Counted from the first letter of the stretch, positions 15,525 to 24,952 are shown. The stretch is 64,000 bases of DNA from Mesorhizobium sp. (GCA_004020365.1 SAQR01000007.1:62001-126000), one strand, 5' to 3'. Numbers and translations: made by a program. The notes: generated by a model from the letters alone, not told the origin.

Positions 15525-16516
15525 CGGTTTTGATTGAACGCGTCCGCAACGCGCTCGGCCCCGAACTTGCAGGTCCGTTTGCCGCGTTCGTAGCTGTCAT
15601 GATCGTGTTCGGCTTTGCCGCGCCGAACTTTCTTTCCCGCGCTACCTTTGGATCCGTCGCCTTCCAGCTGCCGGAACTCGGCCTCCTCACACTCGCCATG
15701 CTGCTGCCGATCCTGACCGGCGGCCTGAACCTGGCCATCACCTTCACGGCCAACATGGCCGGCCTGACGCTGGCTTGGGTACTGCAAAGCCAGGGAGGCG
15801 TCGACGCGGGCATCGGCGCCTTCGTGCTTGGCTCGGTCCTTGCCATCGCGGTCGGCGCACTGAGCGGGCTGATCATGGGGCTCGTCACCGCCTACACCAA
15901 GGCTCACCCGATCCTGGTCTCGCTGTCGATGATGATCTTCCTGCGCGGTCTCGGCGAATTCCTGACGCGCGGCGGCGACGTGTCCGGCATTCCCGGCTTC
16001 CTGGCGCCGATCGGCTATGGTTCGATTTTTGGCATCCCGGTGCCGTTGCTTATCTTCATCGCTTGCGTGCTGATCTGGCACGTCTTGCTGACGCGCATGA
16101 AGCTAGGCTTCAACACCTACATGATAGGCTCCAATATCGAGGCCACGCGCTATTCCGGTATCAATACGCGCAAGGTGCAGGTTCTCGTCTACACATTGTC
16201 CGGCGCGATGTGCGCGGTCGCCGGCATCATCATGCTGGCGCGCTTCAATTCGGTGCGTGTCGGCCACGGCGAGTCTTATCTGCTGATCACCGTGCTTGCC
16301 TGCTTCCTTGGCGGGGTCAATCCGTTCGGCGGCTTCGGTCGGGTGATCCCGGTCTTCGTTGCGCTGGTCGTGCTCCAGCTTCTGTCCTCGGGACTCAATC
16401 TGATGGGCGCAAACCAGCATCTTGCGACGGCAGTCTGGGGTATCCTGATGATCACGGTGATGATCCTGCGCTGGCTTGCCGGGCGCCTCAAATTCCTGAA
16501 CACAAACAGAGGATGA
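15521..16516 (+). CDS. sugar ABC transporter permease 2
   Basis: A 331-residue RbsC-type permease with many hydrophobic segments (GPFAAFVAVMIVFGFAAPNF near the start). The conserved SYLLITVLACFLGGVNPFGG loop near residues 246-265 corresponds to the ATPase-contact region. The ATG overlaps the previous stop as ATGA. The frame extends far upstream inside permease 1, but family length and the overlap decide this start. Partner of permease 1. Confidence 0.93.
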   Translation: MTVLIERVRNALGPELAGPFAAFVAVMIVFGFAAPNFLSRATFGSVAFQLPELGLLTLAMLLPILTGGLNLAITFTANMAGLTLAWVLQSQGGVDAGIGAFVLGSVLAIAVGALSGLIMGLVTAYTKAHPILVSLSMMIFLRGLGEFLTRGGDVSGIPGFLAPIGYGSIFGIPVPLLIFIACVLIWHVLLTRMKLGFNTYMIGSNIEATRYSGINTRKVQVLVYTLSGAMCAVAGIIMLARFNSVRVGHGESYLLITVLACFLGGVNPFGGFGRVIPVFVALVVLQLLSSGLNLMGANQHLATAVWGILMITVMILRWLAGRLKFLNTNRG

Positions 16517-16521
16517 GTTAG

Positions 16522-17370
16522 ATGCATGGTTTTGGGGTCCACACCTCGATGTGGACGATGAACTGGGACCGGGCCGGCGCGGAGAAGGCGATCGCGGCTT
16601 CGGTCAAATACGGGATGGACTTTATCGAGATCGCGCTTCTGAACGCGCCGGCGGTCGATGCCGCGCATACACGCGCCTTGCTCGAAAAGCACAATCTTCC
16701 TGCCGTTTGCTCGCTTGGCCTGCCGGAGCGCGCCTGGGCCTCGGTGCGGCCGGATGCCGCCATCGAACATCTCGAAGTGGCGATCGACAAGACCGCCGAG
16801 ATGGGCGGGCTGGCGCTTTCCGGCGTGATTTTCGGCGGCATCGGCGAACGCACCGGCCTGCCACCGACCGAAAAGGAATACGACAACATCGCCCATGTGC
16901 TGACCGTCGCCGCCAGGCACGCCAAGAAGCGCGGCATCGAGCTCGGGATCGAGGCAGTGAACCGCTACGAGAACCATTTGATCAATACCGGCGCGCAGGC
17001 CGTCTGGATGGTCGAGAAGGTCGGGGCCGACAACATCTTTGTTCATCTCGACACCTACCATATGAACATCGAGGAGAAGGGGGCCGCCAATGGCATTCTG
17101 GCCGCCCGCGACCACCTGAAATACATCCACTTGTCTGAGAGTGATCGCGGCACACCGGGCACCGGCAACTGCCCCTGGGACGAGATCTACGCGACGCTGG
17201 CGGCGATCGGTTTCAAGGGCGGACTTGCCATGGAAAGCTTCATCAACATGCCGCCGGAAGTCTCCTACGGCCTTTCGGTCTGGCGACCAGTCGCCAAAGA
17301 CGAAGCCGAGGTGATGGGCAATGGCTTGCCGTTCCTGCGCAACAAGGCTCGCCAATACGGTCTGATCTGA
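16522..17370 (+). CDS. sugar isomerase/epimerase, xylose-isomerase-like TIM barrel
   Basis: A 282-residue TIM-barrel protein of the AP_endonuc_2 family. It reads MHGFGVHTSMWTMNWDRAGA at the start, ELGIEAVNRYENHLINTG near residue 140 (metal-binding Glu), VHLDTYHMNIEE (Asp/His ligands) and KYIHLSESDRGTPGTG (His plus the substrate-binding Glu/Asp loop). This is the fold of D-tagatose 3-epimerase and related ketose epimerases and isomerases, so it may act on the ketose rather than the aldose. GAGGATGAG precedes the start 5 bases after the permease stop. Confidence 0.9.
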   Translation: MHGFGVHTSMWTMNWDRAGAEKAIAASVKYGMDFIEIALLNAPAVDAAHTRALLEKHNLPAVCSLGLPERAWASVRPDAAIEHLEVAIDKTAEMGGLALSGVIFGGIGERTGLPPTEKEYDNIAHVLTVAARHAKKRGIELGIEAVNRYENHLINTGAQAVWMVEKVGADNIFVHLDTYHMNIEEKGAANGILAARDHLKYIHLSESDRGTPGTGNCPWDEIYATLAAIGFKGGLAMESFINMPPEVSYGLSVWRPVAKDEAEVMGNGLPFLRNKARQYGLI

Positions 17371-17374
17371 CACG

Positions 17375-18850
17375 ATGGGTGACGGGCAGAAGGCGGACGG
17401 CGCGAGGATCGCCGTCTTCGATGTCGGCAAGACCAATGTAAAGCTCTCCGCGATGACGCTCGACGGCGTGCTCGTGGAGAGCCTCTCTGTCCATAACGAA
17501 GTGCGGCCCGGTCCACCTTGGCGGCAGCACGATCTCGACGGCATTGGCGACTGGCTGCTTGGCTCGCTCGCCACTTTGTGCCGACATCATCCGTTGGAAA
17601 AAGTGGTCGGCACCGGACATGGCTCCGCAGGGGTTCTGGTGAACCAAGATCCCGACGAGACTTGCGCCCTGCCGATGATTGATTATGAGCAGGACCTGCC
17701 GTCGGCAATTCGCGATGGCTACGCGCCGCTTTCGGGCGATTTCTTCGATCGCGGCAGCGCGATCATGCTAAAGGCTGCCCACCAGGCGCGCCAGCTGTAC
17801 TGGATGCAGCACGTTGATCCGGCGCGCGTCGCTCAGGCTCGTTGGTTTCTGGGCCTGCCTCAATATTGGGCCTGGCGGCTGTCAGGCGTGCCAGCGGCCG
17901 AAACGACGATCCTCTCGGCGCAGTCACATCTATGGAACAATGTGCGCAAGCAGTGGTCGCCCATTGTGGCGGGGCAGGGATGGCAGCGCCTCATGCCGCC
18001 ATTCCATCCGGCCTGGGAGACGTTGGGGCTAATCCGGCAGGATCTGGCGCGCCGGCACGGCATACCGGAAAAGCTGTCCGTCCTGACCGGCGGCCACGAC
18101 AGCAGCCTGAACCTCTACCGCTACCAGGCGGCAGGCATGAGCGACGCCTGCGTGATCTCTACCGGAACCTGGATTGTCGGAATGTGCGCGGCGACACCTC
18201 TCGACCAACTCGATGAAAATCGCGGAATGGTGCTGAACAGCGACGTGACAGGACGCCCGGTCGGCGGCGTTTTGAGCATGGGCGGACGAGAGTTCAGTCA
18301 TGTGGCCGGGCAGGGGGTGGCAGGGCAGGGGCAAGAAGGAACTGCGGCCGACGCTGCGCTGGTCAGCTTGTTGATTGAGCGCGGCACCTTCGCATTGCCG
18401 TCGTTCGGCGACGATGACGGCCTGTTTCCAGGTAGCGCTGGGCGCGGCGGGTTTGAGGGGCCGCCTGCAGAAACCCCTGCTGAGCGCAAGGCGCTCGCAG
18501 TGCTCTATGCCGCGCTGCTGACGGTGGAATGTATCGATGTGCTGAACGAAGACGGGCTGGTTGCATTGGATGGCACCTTCCTGAGGGATCCGCTCTACGC
18601 CACACTGGTTGCCGCGCTGCGGCCAAACGCCGAAACGGTCTACAACCTCGACTCCTATGGCACCGCTTCGGGTGCGGCGTTACTTGGCGAACATGAAACT
18701 CGTGACACGCCGGCTCCCATCGCAGTCAGCCTGCCGACTGCCTTTGCCGGCGGTCGTGAGGCGCTCGCAGCCTATGCACAGCGGTGGCGCGAACTGATCA
18801 AGCGAAACAACTTGCAACAGCGCAAAACCAGCAAAAGGAACAATCGATGA
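17375..18850 (+). CDS. FGGY-family carbohydrate kinase
   Basis: A 491-residue kinase with the N-terminal phosphate-binding motif AVFDVGKTNVKLSAM, LTGGHDSSLNLYRYQ in the middle (catalytic Asp in GGHDS) and STGTWIVGM for the adenosine loop. The closest general types are L-fuculokinase and rhamnulokinase, which phosphorylate ketoses at C1. It begins 4 bases after the isomerase stop and its TGA overlaps the ATG of the aldolase. Together these three enzymes define a ketose-1-phosphate route. Substrate identity is inferred from context only. Confidence 0.92.
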   Translation: MGDGQKADGARIAVFDVGKTNVKLSAMTLDGVLVESLSVHNEVRPGPPWRQHDLDGIGDWLLGSLATLCRHHPLEKVVGTGHGSAGVLVNQDPDETCALPMIDYEQDLPSAIRDGYAPLSGDFFDRGSAIMLKAAHQARQLYWMQHVDPARVAQARWFLGLPQYWAWRLSGVPAAETTILSAQSHLWNNVRKQWSPIVAGQGWQRLMPPFHPAWETLGLIRQDLARRHGIPEKLSVLTGGHDSSLNLYRYQAAGMSDACVISTGTWIVGMCAATPLDQLDENRGMVLNSDVTGRPVGGVLSMGGREFSHVAGQGVAGQGQEGTAADAALVSLLIERGTFALPSFGDDDGLFPGSAGRGGFEGPPAETPAERKALAVLYAALLTVECIDVLNEDGLVALDGTFLRDPLYATLVAALRPNAETVYNLDSYGTASGAALLGEHETRDTPAPIAVSLPTAFAGGREALAAYAQRWRELIKRNNLQQRKTSKRNNR

Positions 18851-19539
18851 CTGATGACAGCGATCTGCGCCGCGAGATGGTGGATGTTTGCCGCCGGATG
18901 AACTCCAGCGGCATCAACCAGGGCAATGCCGGCAACCTGTCGGTGCGCTGCAGCGACGGTTTCCTGATCACACCCTCGTCGCTGCCCTACGAAACGATGA
19001 CGCCCGAAGACATCGTCGAGATGGGCTTTGACGGTACCTATGTCGGCCGACGGCCCTCCTCGGAATGGCGCTTCCACCGCGACATTTTGAGAGAGCGGCA
19101 GGAGATCGAGGTCGTGCTGCATTGCCACTCGCTCTACGCCACGACGCTTGCCTGCCATCACAAGACGATCCCGAGCTTCCACTATATGACGGGAGTGGCT
19201 GGCGGCACCACCATCCGCTGCGCGGAATACGCAACCTTTGGCACGCAGGCCTTGTCCGACAATGCCTTGGTTGCACTCAAGGATCGCCTCGCCTGTCTGC
19301 TCGGCCAACACGGGCAGATTTCGCTCGGCAAGACCATGGAAGCGGCGTTGTGGCTGGCGAACGAGGTCGAAACCCTGTCGCGCATGTATGTCCAGGCGCT
19401 TAGCCTTGGCGAGCCGCCGGTCCTTTCGGACGAGGAGATGGCGCGGGTGATCGAGCAGATGAAGAAGATGAGCTATGGCCAAGCGCCGGATCCGGAGGGA
19501 ACAAACGATTTGGCGCGGCCGCGCGACGCTGCGGTCTAG
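18847..19539 (+). CDS. class II aldolase, L-fuculose-1-phosphate-aldolase type
   Basis: A 230-residue zinc aldolase. The residues that bind zinc and catalyse in E. coli FucA appear here at the same numbers: Glu73 (SSEWRFHRD), His92 and His94 (VVLHCHSLYA) and His155 (LLGQHGQI). It should cleave a ketose-1-phosphate to dihydroxyacetone phosphate and an aldehyde. The start overlaps the kinase stop (ATGA). It ends the operon. The C-terminal tail after MKKMSYGQAPDPEG is duplicated as an inverted fragment at 22019-22168. Confidence 0.92.
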   Translation: MTDDSDLRREMVDVCRRMNSSGINQGNAGNLSVRCSDGFLITPSSLPYETMTPEDIVEMGFDGTYVGRRPSSEWRFHRDILRERQEIEVVLHCHSLYATTLACHHKTIPSFHYMTGVAGGTTIRCAEYATFGTQALSDNALVALKDRLACLLGQHGQISLGKTMEAALWLANEVETLSRMYVQALSLGEPPVLSDEEMARVIEQMKKMSYGQAPDPEGTNDLARPRDAAV

Positions 19540-19635
19540 CGCCGCTCCGGCCGATTTTCAGTGGAGAGAGAGCCTGTTTTCCCGCTGGGCCGCCTCAAGC
19601 TCGACAGTGGCAGGTGAAGACTGAGATGTCCTCCC

Positions 19636-20109
19636 TTACGGCAAACGGTGAATCAATTCGTTCAGCAAAAGCAGCGACGCCCCGGCGAAGACAGCCGCAG
19701 CCGCGTCGTCCAGCATGATGCCGAGTCCACCCCTTACCTTCTCATGCACGACGCCGATGGGCCAAGGCTTGGCGACGTCGAAAAACCGGAAAGCAAGGAA
19801 ACCTGCTGCCCACCAGACCGGGTCCAGCGGCAGCATGGAAAGCGTTGCGGCGGTGCCGAAGGTCTCGTCGATGACGACGATCTGCGGATCCTCCGTCCTG
19901 GTATGGGAGACGACATGCGACGACGCCCATACGCCCACGGCGAACAAGGCCATATAGGCGAGCACGATCAGCCAGGGCGATGCAGGTATCAGGACCGCGG
20001 CAACGGCCACTCCGACGCCGGCGCCGACGGTGCCCGGCCATAGCGGAGATAATCCTGCGCCGCCAGAGGTCGCGAGCAAGTAAGCAAGCTTAGGCAGAAA
20101 TTTACGCAT
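19636..20109 (-). CDS. pgpA: phosphatidylglycerophosphatase A
   Basis: A 157-residue membrane protein of the PgpA family. ATSGGAGLSPLWPGTVGAG near residues 13-31 matches the family ATGFGxGxxPxxPGTxG motif, followed by IDETFGTAATLSML, FRFFDVAKPWPIG (the most diagnostic block) and a LDDAAAAVFAG terminus, with about four membrane segments. It dephosphorylates phosphatidylglycerophosphate at the inner membrane. The start at 20109 fits the family length; no strong ribosome site is visible. It is divergent from the CDP-alcohol transferase gene, another phospholipid enzyme. Confidence 0.9.
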   Translation of the reverse strand: MRKFLPKLAYLLATSGGAGLSPLWPGTVGAGVGVAVAAVLIPASPWLIVLAYMALFAVGVWASSHVVSHTRTEDPQIVVIDETFGTAATLSMLPLDPVWWAAGFLAFRFFDVAKPWPIGVVHEKVRGGLGIMLDDAAAAVFAGASLLLLNELIHRLP

Positions 20110-20414
20110 GGCGTTTCGGACGGCTTCCCCGTGAACTTGCGAATAGGCGTTATAACAGTCTTTCCGGTTACTTCCGCCAATGCATGTCGCGCAAAAGCTG
20201 CCCTCGCGCCTGACCGGGGGTGCGCAGCGGTTTTTGCGATATCGACTTGCATAACAACAAGAACCTAAAGCGCGTCGCATGAATCCATTCAGCCGCGACG
20301 CGCTTTGGACCGCCGGTCGATGGCGACAGCGACACAACGGCAGTTGCGCTGGAACGAACCCACAATTTGCCGGTTAAGCTCCCGGAATGACATCATAAGA
20401 GGAGCCAAGTCATC

Positions 20415-21071
20415 ATGATCGCCGGTCTCATGAAACGTCGTATCGACCCGCTATGGGAGCAAGCCGCTTCGCCGCTGATCGGGATCGGCATGACCCCGAA
20501 CCAGGTCACATCAGGCGGGCTGGCGCTCGTCGCCCTGTCGTGCGCCGCCTATCTGTACCACCAGTCAAGCCTTGCCCTTGGCCTTTGCCTGGCGTTTGCC
20601 TTCACCTTCGACGCGCTCGACGGCGCGGTTGCTCGTCGCAGACATATGAGCACCAAGGCGGGTGGCTATTTCGACGCCATGGCCGACCGCTATCAGGAAT
20701 TTGCCGTATTTGCGGCAATAGGCTGGGTTGCCGATCTGTGGGCGATCGCCATGCTCGCATTCGCCGGCGGTATCCTCACCAGCTACGCCAAGGCGCGGAC
20801 GGCGATCGAAATCCCTATAGACAACCAGGCATGGCCGGATTTCTTCGAACGGATGGAGCGCCTGGTGTTAATCTGCGTGCTGCTGGTCGCCGATGGATTG
20901 GCGACCGCCATGGGCGCCGCTTCGCCCTGGATTCTGACGGGCGGGTTCGCCCTTTACGCATTGCTGGCAAACGCCACAGCGCTGCAACGGATGAATCGCG
21001 CATTTGCGATGCTCAAGCGGGCGGACGCGAAGCAGCCGCAAGACGGCGTTAGACCGTTTCGAGCCGGCTGA
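20415..21071 (+). CDS. CDP-alcohol phosphatidyltransferase family protein
   Basis: A 218-residue integral membrane enzyme carrying the full family motif D-x2-D-G-x2-A-R-x8-G-x3-D-x3-D as DALDGAVARRR followed by TKAGGYFDAMADR (residues about 67-91). The conserved Asp residues bind metal and the CDP-alcohol. About six hydrophobic segments are present. It joins a CDP-activated lipid to an alcohol; the acceptor is not identifiable. GGAG lies 10 bases before the ATG; an alternative ATG is at 20430. Its last 23 bases overlap the convergent pcm gene. Confidence 0.9.
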   Translation: MIAGLMKRRIDPLWEQAASPLIGIGMTPNQVTSGGLALVALSCAAYLYHQSSLALGLCLAFAFTFDALDGAVARRRHMSTKAGGYFDAMADRYQEFAVFAAIGWVADLWAIAMLAFAGGILTSYAKARTAIEIPIDNQAWPDFFERMERLVLICVLLVADGLATAMGAASPWILTGGFALYALLANATALQRMNRAFAMLKRADAKQPQDGVRPFRAG

Positions 21072-21723
21072 ACCGAACCGGGATGAGTTTGCGGGTCTTC
21101 AGTTGTCCTGCCGGATCCTTGTCGATGACCGTCAGCAACTGCCCTTGCTCAGGGCCCACAGGCAGAACCATGCGGCCCCCCGGTTTGAGCTGCTCAAGCA
21201 AAGCCGGTGGCGCCCGCCCAGCCGCGACGCTGACCAGGACCTTGTCGAATGGGGCGTGCTCGGGCCAGCCGCGAGACCCGTCCCCGACACGAATGCTGAC
21301 ATTGGACAGACCGAGGTCCTGCAGCAGAGCCTCGGCATGGCTTGCAAATTCCTCGATGATTTCGACACTCCAAACGTGCCCGGCGAGTTCCGCGAGAATT
21401 GCGGTTTGGTAGCCCAGCCCGGTGCCGATCTCGAGCACCGCGTCGTGCGGTTGGAGAGCAAGGAGATCGGTCATGAGCGCGACGATGAACGGCTGCGAGA
21501 TGGTTTTGTCGAAGCCGATCGGCAATGGCATGTCCCGGTAGGCATAAGGCGCGACCGAGCTTGGCACGAACAGATGGCGCGGCACCCGCTGCATTGCTGC
21601 CATCACCCGTTCATCGAGCGCCGCCTTGCCGAGCTCTTCGCTTGCAAGGTCGGTATGGATTGCAATCATCTCGACCATGTGCCTGCGCAGCACTGCGAGA
21701 TGCTCTTCGTTCATTGGCTTCAT
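21049..21723 (-). CDS. pcm: protein-L-isoaspartate O-methyltransferase
   Basis: A 224-residue SAM-dependent methyltransferase with the PIMT hallmarks: VPRHLFVPSSVAPYAYRDMP, the IGFDKTISQPFIVALMTDLL block, SAM motif I as VLEIGTGLGYQTAILAELA, and VSVAAGRAPPALLEQLKPGG. It repairs isoaspartyl residues in aged proteins. Length is normal. It is convergent with and overlaps the CDP-alcohol transferase by 23 bases. Confidence 0.95.
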   Translation of the reverse strand: MKPMNEEHLAVLRRHMVEMIAIHTDLASEELGKAALDERVMAAMQRVPRHLFVPSSVAPYAYRDMPLPIGFDKTISQPFIVALMTDLLALQPHDAVLEIGTGLGYQTAILAELAGHVWSVEIIEEFASHAEALLQDLGLSNVSIRVGDGSRGWPEHAPFDKVLVSVAAGRAPPALLEQLKPGGRMVLPVGPEQGQLLTVIDKDPAGQLKTRKLIPVRFSRLETV

Positions 21724-22018
21724 GACGGTGGGCTTTCCTCAACCAACTTGCTGCCAGACAGGCTTATAGCCTCTTCGTCACAGCAACGCCCGGCATCGTT
21801 TCCAGTTGCCGGTGGCACACGGCGGCCGGAGGTGATTTTGGCGTTGCGTCTTGATAGGTATCGTCGGCGGCCCTGGAGATCCGGTGCCATGTCGCCATAA
21901 TGGTATGTCCCTGGATGCCGGTGATTGAACGATGAACGGCTGAATCGCGTGCATGCGTGGGCAGCCGGCGATCTCGACCTGGCGTTGCATCTCTCCATTA
22001 AAATCTGCCGCAGCAGCA
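21724..22018. other. intergenic region before the aldolase fragment
   Basis: No credible gene. A short plus-strand reading (DERLNRVHAWAAGDLDLALH, about 21930-21985) looks protein-like but has no start and I cannot assign it. The region borders the inverted aldolase fragment, so it may be recombination debris. Confidence 0.3.
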
Positions 22019-22168
22019 CTAGACCGCAGCGTCGCGCGGCCGCGCCAAATCGTTCGTTCCCTCCGGATCCGGCGCTTGGCCATAGCTCATCTTCTTCATC
22101 TGCTCGATCATCCGCGCCATCTCCTCGTTGGAAACGACCGGCGGCTCGCCAAGGGTAAGCGCCTGGAT
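22019..22168 (-). pseudogene. inverted copy of the class II aldolase 3' end
   Basis: About 150 bases encode the last 50 residues of the aldolase at 18847-19539, including the stop: IQALTLGEPPVVSNEEMAR, then MIEQMKKMSYGQAPDPEGTN. It differs from the parent by a handful of substitutions (for example VLSDEEMARV against VVSNEEMARM). No N-terminal part or catalytic residue is present, so it cannot work. It lies about 2.5 kb from the parent in the opposite orientation. Confidence 0.88.
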
Positions 22169-22475
22169 ACGTATCGTCGCAATGTCTCCACAACCAACAT
22201 CCAAAACACTGCCTCAGATCAACCGGAGGCAATCTGAAGCCCTGTGCGTATTGTGCCGAGCTTGGGGGGCGCTACGCCCAGCAAGTAGTCCACCAATGCC
22301 GACGCGACGGCGTGATGGGACCTCCGGCGACGAACCGCGGGAACCACGCGTTTGACCTCTGCCTTGCCGCTCGGCCGTCGTGATTGAATCCTCCATCAGC
22401 TAAAGTAGTGAATTCTGATGGAACTACCGGCCCTAATATGCCATTTTACCACGTCGTGAGAGAAGACGAAGGCAA
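22169..22475. other. intergenic region before the EPS locus
   Basis: Nothing is firmly recognised. A minus-strand frame ending ALVDYLLGVAPPKLGTIR (about 22240-22300) resembles the end of a protein but I cannot place it. The AT-rich stretch 22400-22460 probably holds the promoter of the glycosyltransferase at 22476. Confidence 0.3.
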
Positions 22476-23468
22476 ATGAGCCAGCACAATGCCACTGTGA
22501 TAGGCGTCGTGGTGCCCATGTTCAATGCCGAGAGAACCATTCTTCCGACGCTGACCAGCATCTGCCAGCAGAGCCACCAGGCGCTCGACATTGTCGTAGT
22601 GGACGATGGGTCGACGGACCGGTCCGCGTCAATTGTGGCCGCCTATGCCGAGCAAGATCGGCGTATACGCCTTTTCAGGCAGCCGAACGCGGGTGTTGCG
22701 CACGCACGCAACAGCGGCGCCGCTGCCACCGATGCGGAGTTTCTAGCGTTCGTGGACGCGGATGATCTTTGGGCTCCATCCAAAATCGCACTGCAACTGC
22801 GCGTCCTGCAGGAAGGAGGCTCGTCAGCTGGCCTGGCATATTGCTGGTTTGCGGAGATCGACGAGCACGGTCGGATATTTTCGTTCAAACAGCCCGATGC
22901 TGAGGGTCGCGTGCTGCAACGCATGTGCAGAAACAACTTTGTCGGTAACGGAAGTTCGATGCTTGTACGTCGCTCCGCATTCGAGCGGGCAGGACAGTTT
23001 GATCCTTCCCTGAGGGCGAGGAACGCACAAGGCTGCGAAGATTTTCTAATGTGCCTCAGAATAGCGGAGAATTACGAGTTTCGTGTCGTGCCACAACATC
23101 TAGTGGGTTACCGGAGGACGATCGGCAACATGTCGAGCGATGTCATGCAGATGTTTCGTTCGTATGAAATTGTCATAGCCGAGTTTCGCGAGAAATATCC
23201 GCAATTTGGGAGCGATCTCAATGCCCATCTGCTTGACACGATCAATGGGCTTGCCGTGAGAGCTTTGGTTCAAGGGCGGCTTTCCGCAGCCTGGTACCTG
23301 TCGAAGAAGCTCTTTGTCCTGGAGCCGCGCACGGCCATTTCACGTCTGCCTCACACGGTCGACGTCTGCTGCCGGGGGCTGGTTCCTCGCTGGATCAAGG
23401 TTCGAGTGAAACGGATGCGAAACGCCGAGTCTCGGCCTCTTTATGGAAAGATTTATCTGGAGAGGTGA
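22476..23468 (+). CDS. family 2 glycosyltransferase
   Basis: A 330-residue GT-A fold enzyme: VVVPMFNAERTILPTLTSI at the N-terminus, VVVDDGSTDRSASIV, and the metal-binding DADD in FLAFVDADDLWAPSK (residues about 87-101). A predicted acceptor loop GNGSSMLVRRSAFERAGQFD follows. It transfers a sugar from a nucleotide donor to a lipid-linked intermediate at the cytoplasmic face of the inner membrane; donor and acceptor are unknown. It is the first gene of the EPS locus on this side. AAGG near the start is a weak ribosome site. Confidence 0.92.
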   Translation: MSQHNATVIGVVVPMFNAERTILPTLTSICQQSHQALDIVVVDDGSTDRSASIVAAYAEQDRRIRLFRQPNAGVAHARNSGAAATDAEFLAFVDADDLWAPSKIALQLRVLQEGGSSAGLAYCWFAEIDEHGRIFSFKQPDAEGRVLQRMCRNNFVGNGSSMLVRRSAFERAGQFDPSLRARNAQGCEDFLMCLRIAENYEFRVVPQHLVGYRRTIGNMSSDVMQMFRSYEIVIAEFREKYPQFGSDLNAHLLDTINGLAVRALVQGRLSAAWYLSKKLFVLEPRTAISRLPHTVDVCCRGLVPRWIKVRVKRMRNAESRPLYGKIYLER

Positions 23469-23656
23469 GCGCGTCCCTGTTCGGGCGTGCCGAGCCCGAA
23501 CTGTATGAGGCTAGATGCTTGATCCCAGGCTTTGATGGCGCACGCGGCAGTCACGTCATTGCCCGGACCCAGAGCGGCCACCAAAACGATCTTGGCCCGG
23601 ACCACATTTCCATAGGACACGTGCAACTACGCGCCACCTCTACAAGATTTAATTGT

Positions 23657-24952
23657 TTAGTTCGCGACCGCTCCTGGTGGGACCTCCAGCGTAATTGTGA
23701 TGGTGTCACCCGGAGCAAGCAGAGTATCTTCAGTCGCCTCGGTCGTCGCTGCCTGTCCGTCAGTGGAGCGGGTTACACCGATCGTAATTCGGTCCCCTTC
23801 GCCTACAAGGTCGCTGCGCATCTGCATCACGTAGGCGATTTGTTTGGTCAGTGAATCCATCTCAGCGCGCATTTGCGTCATCGCCGCGCGTTCAGCCTGC
23901 AAGTCAGCCAACAGGTCAATTCGACTCTGGTCGATAAGCTTATCAAGACTGCGCTGCAAATCCCCTTGGTCGCGTTCAAGTCGAGCGATCTCAGAGTTGG
24001 TTTGCAAAGCGCGGGTCGCTGACAAGAACACTGCGCGTTGAGCATTGTTGACGCTAGTGATCTGGATCAGACCTTTTTCGAAGAGCTTCTTGAGGCGAAC
24101 AAGTTCCGCCGCATCTGCGGCTGCGCCCGCTTGATCCGCCTTCTGCTGCTCCTTCAGGTAGCCCATTCGTTCCTCCGCCTTGGTTGCGGCCAACTTAATT
24201 GAAGCGCGCTCCTTCTCCTGATCCGCATAGACAGCTTCAAGATGCTTGCCCTCCTGCTGCAAAGCTTCGTCGCGACGATGTTCGAGGCTCGGGTCACGTT
24301 CTGCGTCCGGAAGCTCAATCGCTCTGGCGCCGCTCAGCTGCGCCTCTATGCGAGCAGCTTTGATTTCGCTTTCCTGGTACTTGATGCGCAGAATGTGGAG
24401 GCGGCCGCCAAGGTCCGCTGCTGTCATTTCAGGGTTTTGAAGCTCACCGCGACCGAGCTGGTAACCGCCGCCAGCCGCCACAGCTTGTCGGACAGTCATG
24501 CCTGGTCTGAAGGCCTGAGTCCCAGGAGAGGCAATGTCCCCGTCAATATAGACGGGTCGGTATTCCTCAATATCAACTACAATCTGATCCGGATAAAAAC
24601 CAGTCCAAGTCTCAGTGCCGTCGGCGGATCGCTGCGGAAGGGATTTTGGTTTTAAAACCTCAACTACCTCCTTGCGAACATCCTCTATTGTCTTCCCGAG
24701 AACGTTTAGCGGGCCCAGGACCGGCAACACAATTCCACCGCTTTGGTCGATCACAGCTCGCTTTTGCATCTCGGGATAGCCTATGACAGCGAAGCCGATC
24801 ACGTCGCCTGTCTGCAGACGGTACTCGCCGGCATTGTGCTCCTCTGCTAGGGCAAGGCCATTCGATAGATTCGCGTTTGCGAACAACAAAAACATGCATG
24901 CGAGCGCAGCGCAGCTGCCTGCCCGCATCCAGCGCACCGATCTATTCAACAT
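23657..24952 (-). CDS. polysaccharide export protein, ExoF/Wza-like with long coiled coil
   Basis: A 431-residue secreted or outer-membrane protein. A signal segment (ALACMFLLFANANLSNGLALA) is followed by a Poly_export domain, YRLQTGDVIGFAVIGYPEM (about residues 43-61), and an SLBB-like domain with YRPVYIDGDIASPGTQAFRP (about 131-150). A long coiled coil, residues about 188-355, separates it from a C-terminal strand segment (LAPGDTITITLEVPPG). This is the ExoF type of rhizobia rather than enteric Wza, and it should act with the ExoP-like kinase at 27761 in export. GGGGTGAT precedes the ATG. Confidence 0.88.
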   Translation of the reverse strand: MLNRSVRWMRAGSCAALACMFLLFANANLSNGLALAEEHNAGEYRLQTGDVIGFAVIGYPEMQKRAVIDQSGGIVLPVLGPLNVLGKTIEDVRKEVVEVLKPKSLPQRSADGTETWTGFYPDQIVVDIEEYRPVYIDGDIASPGTQAFRPGMTVRQAVAAGGGYQLGRGELQNPEMTAADLGGRLHILRIKYQESEIKAARIEAQLSGARAIELPDAERDPSLEHRRDEALQQEGKHLEAVYADQEKERASIKLAATKAEERMGYLKEQQKADQAGAAADAAELVRLKKLFEKGLIQITSVNNAQRAVFLSATRALQTNSEIARLERDQGDLQRSLDKLIDQSRIDLLADLQAERAAMTQMRAEMDSLTKQIAYVMQMRSDLVGEGDRITIGVTRSTDGQAATTEATEDTLLAPGDTITITLEVPPGAVAN

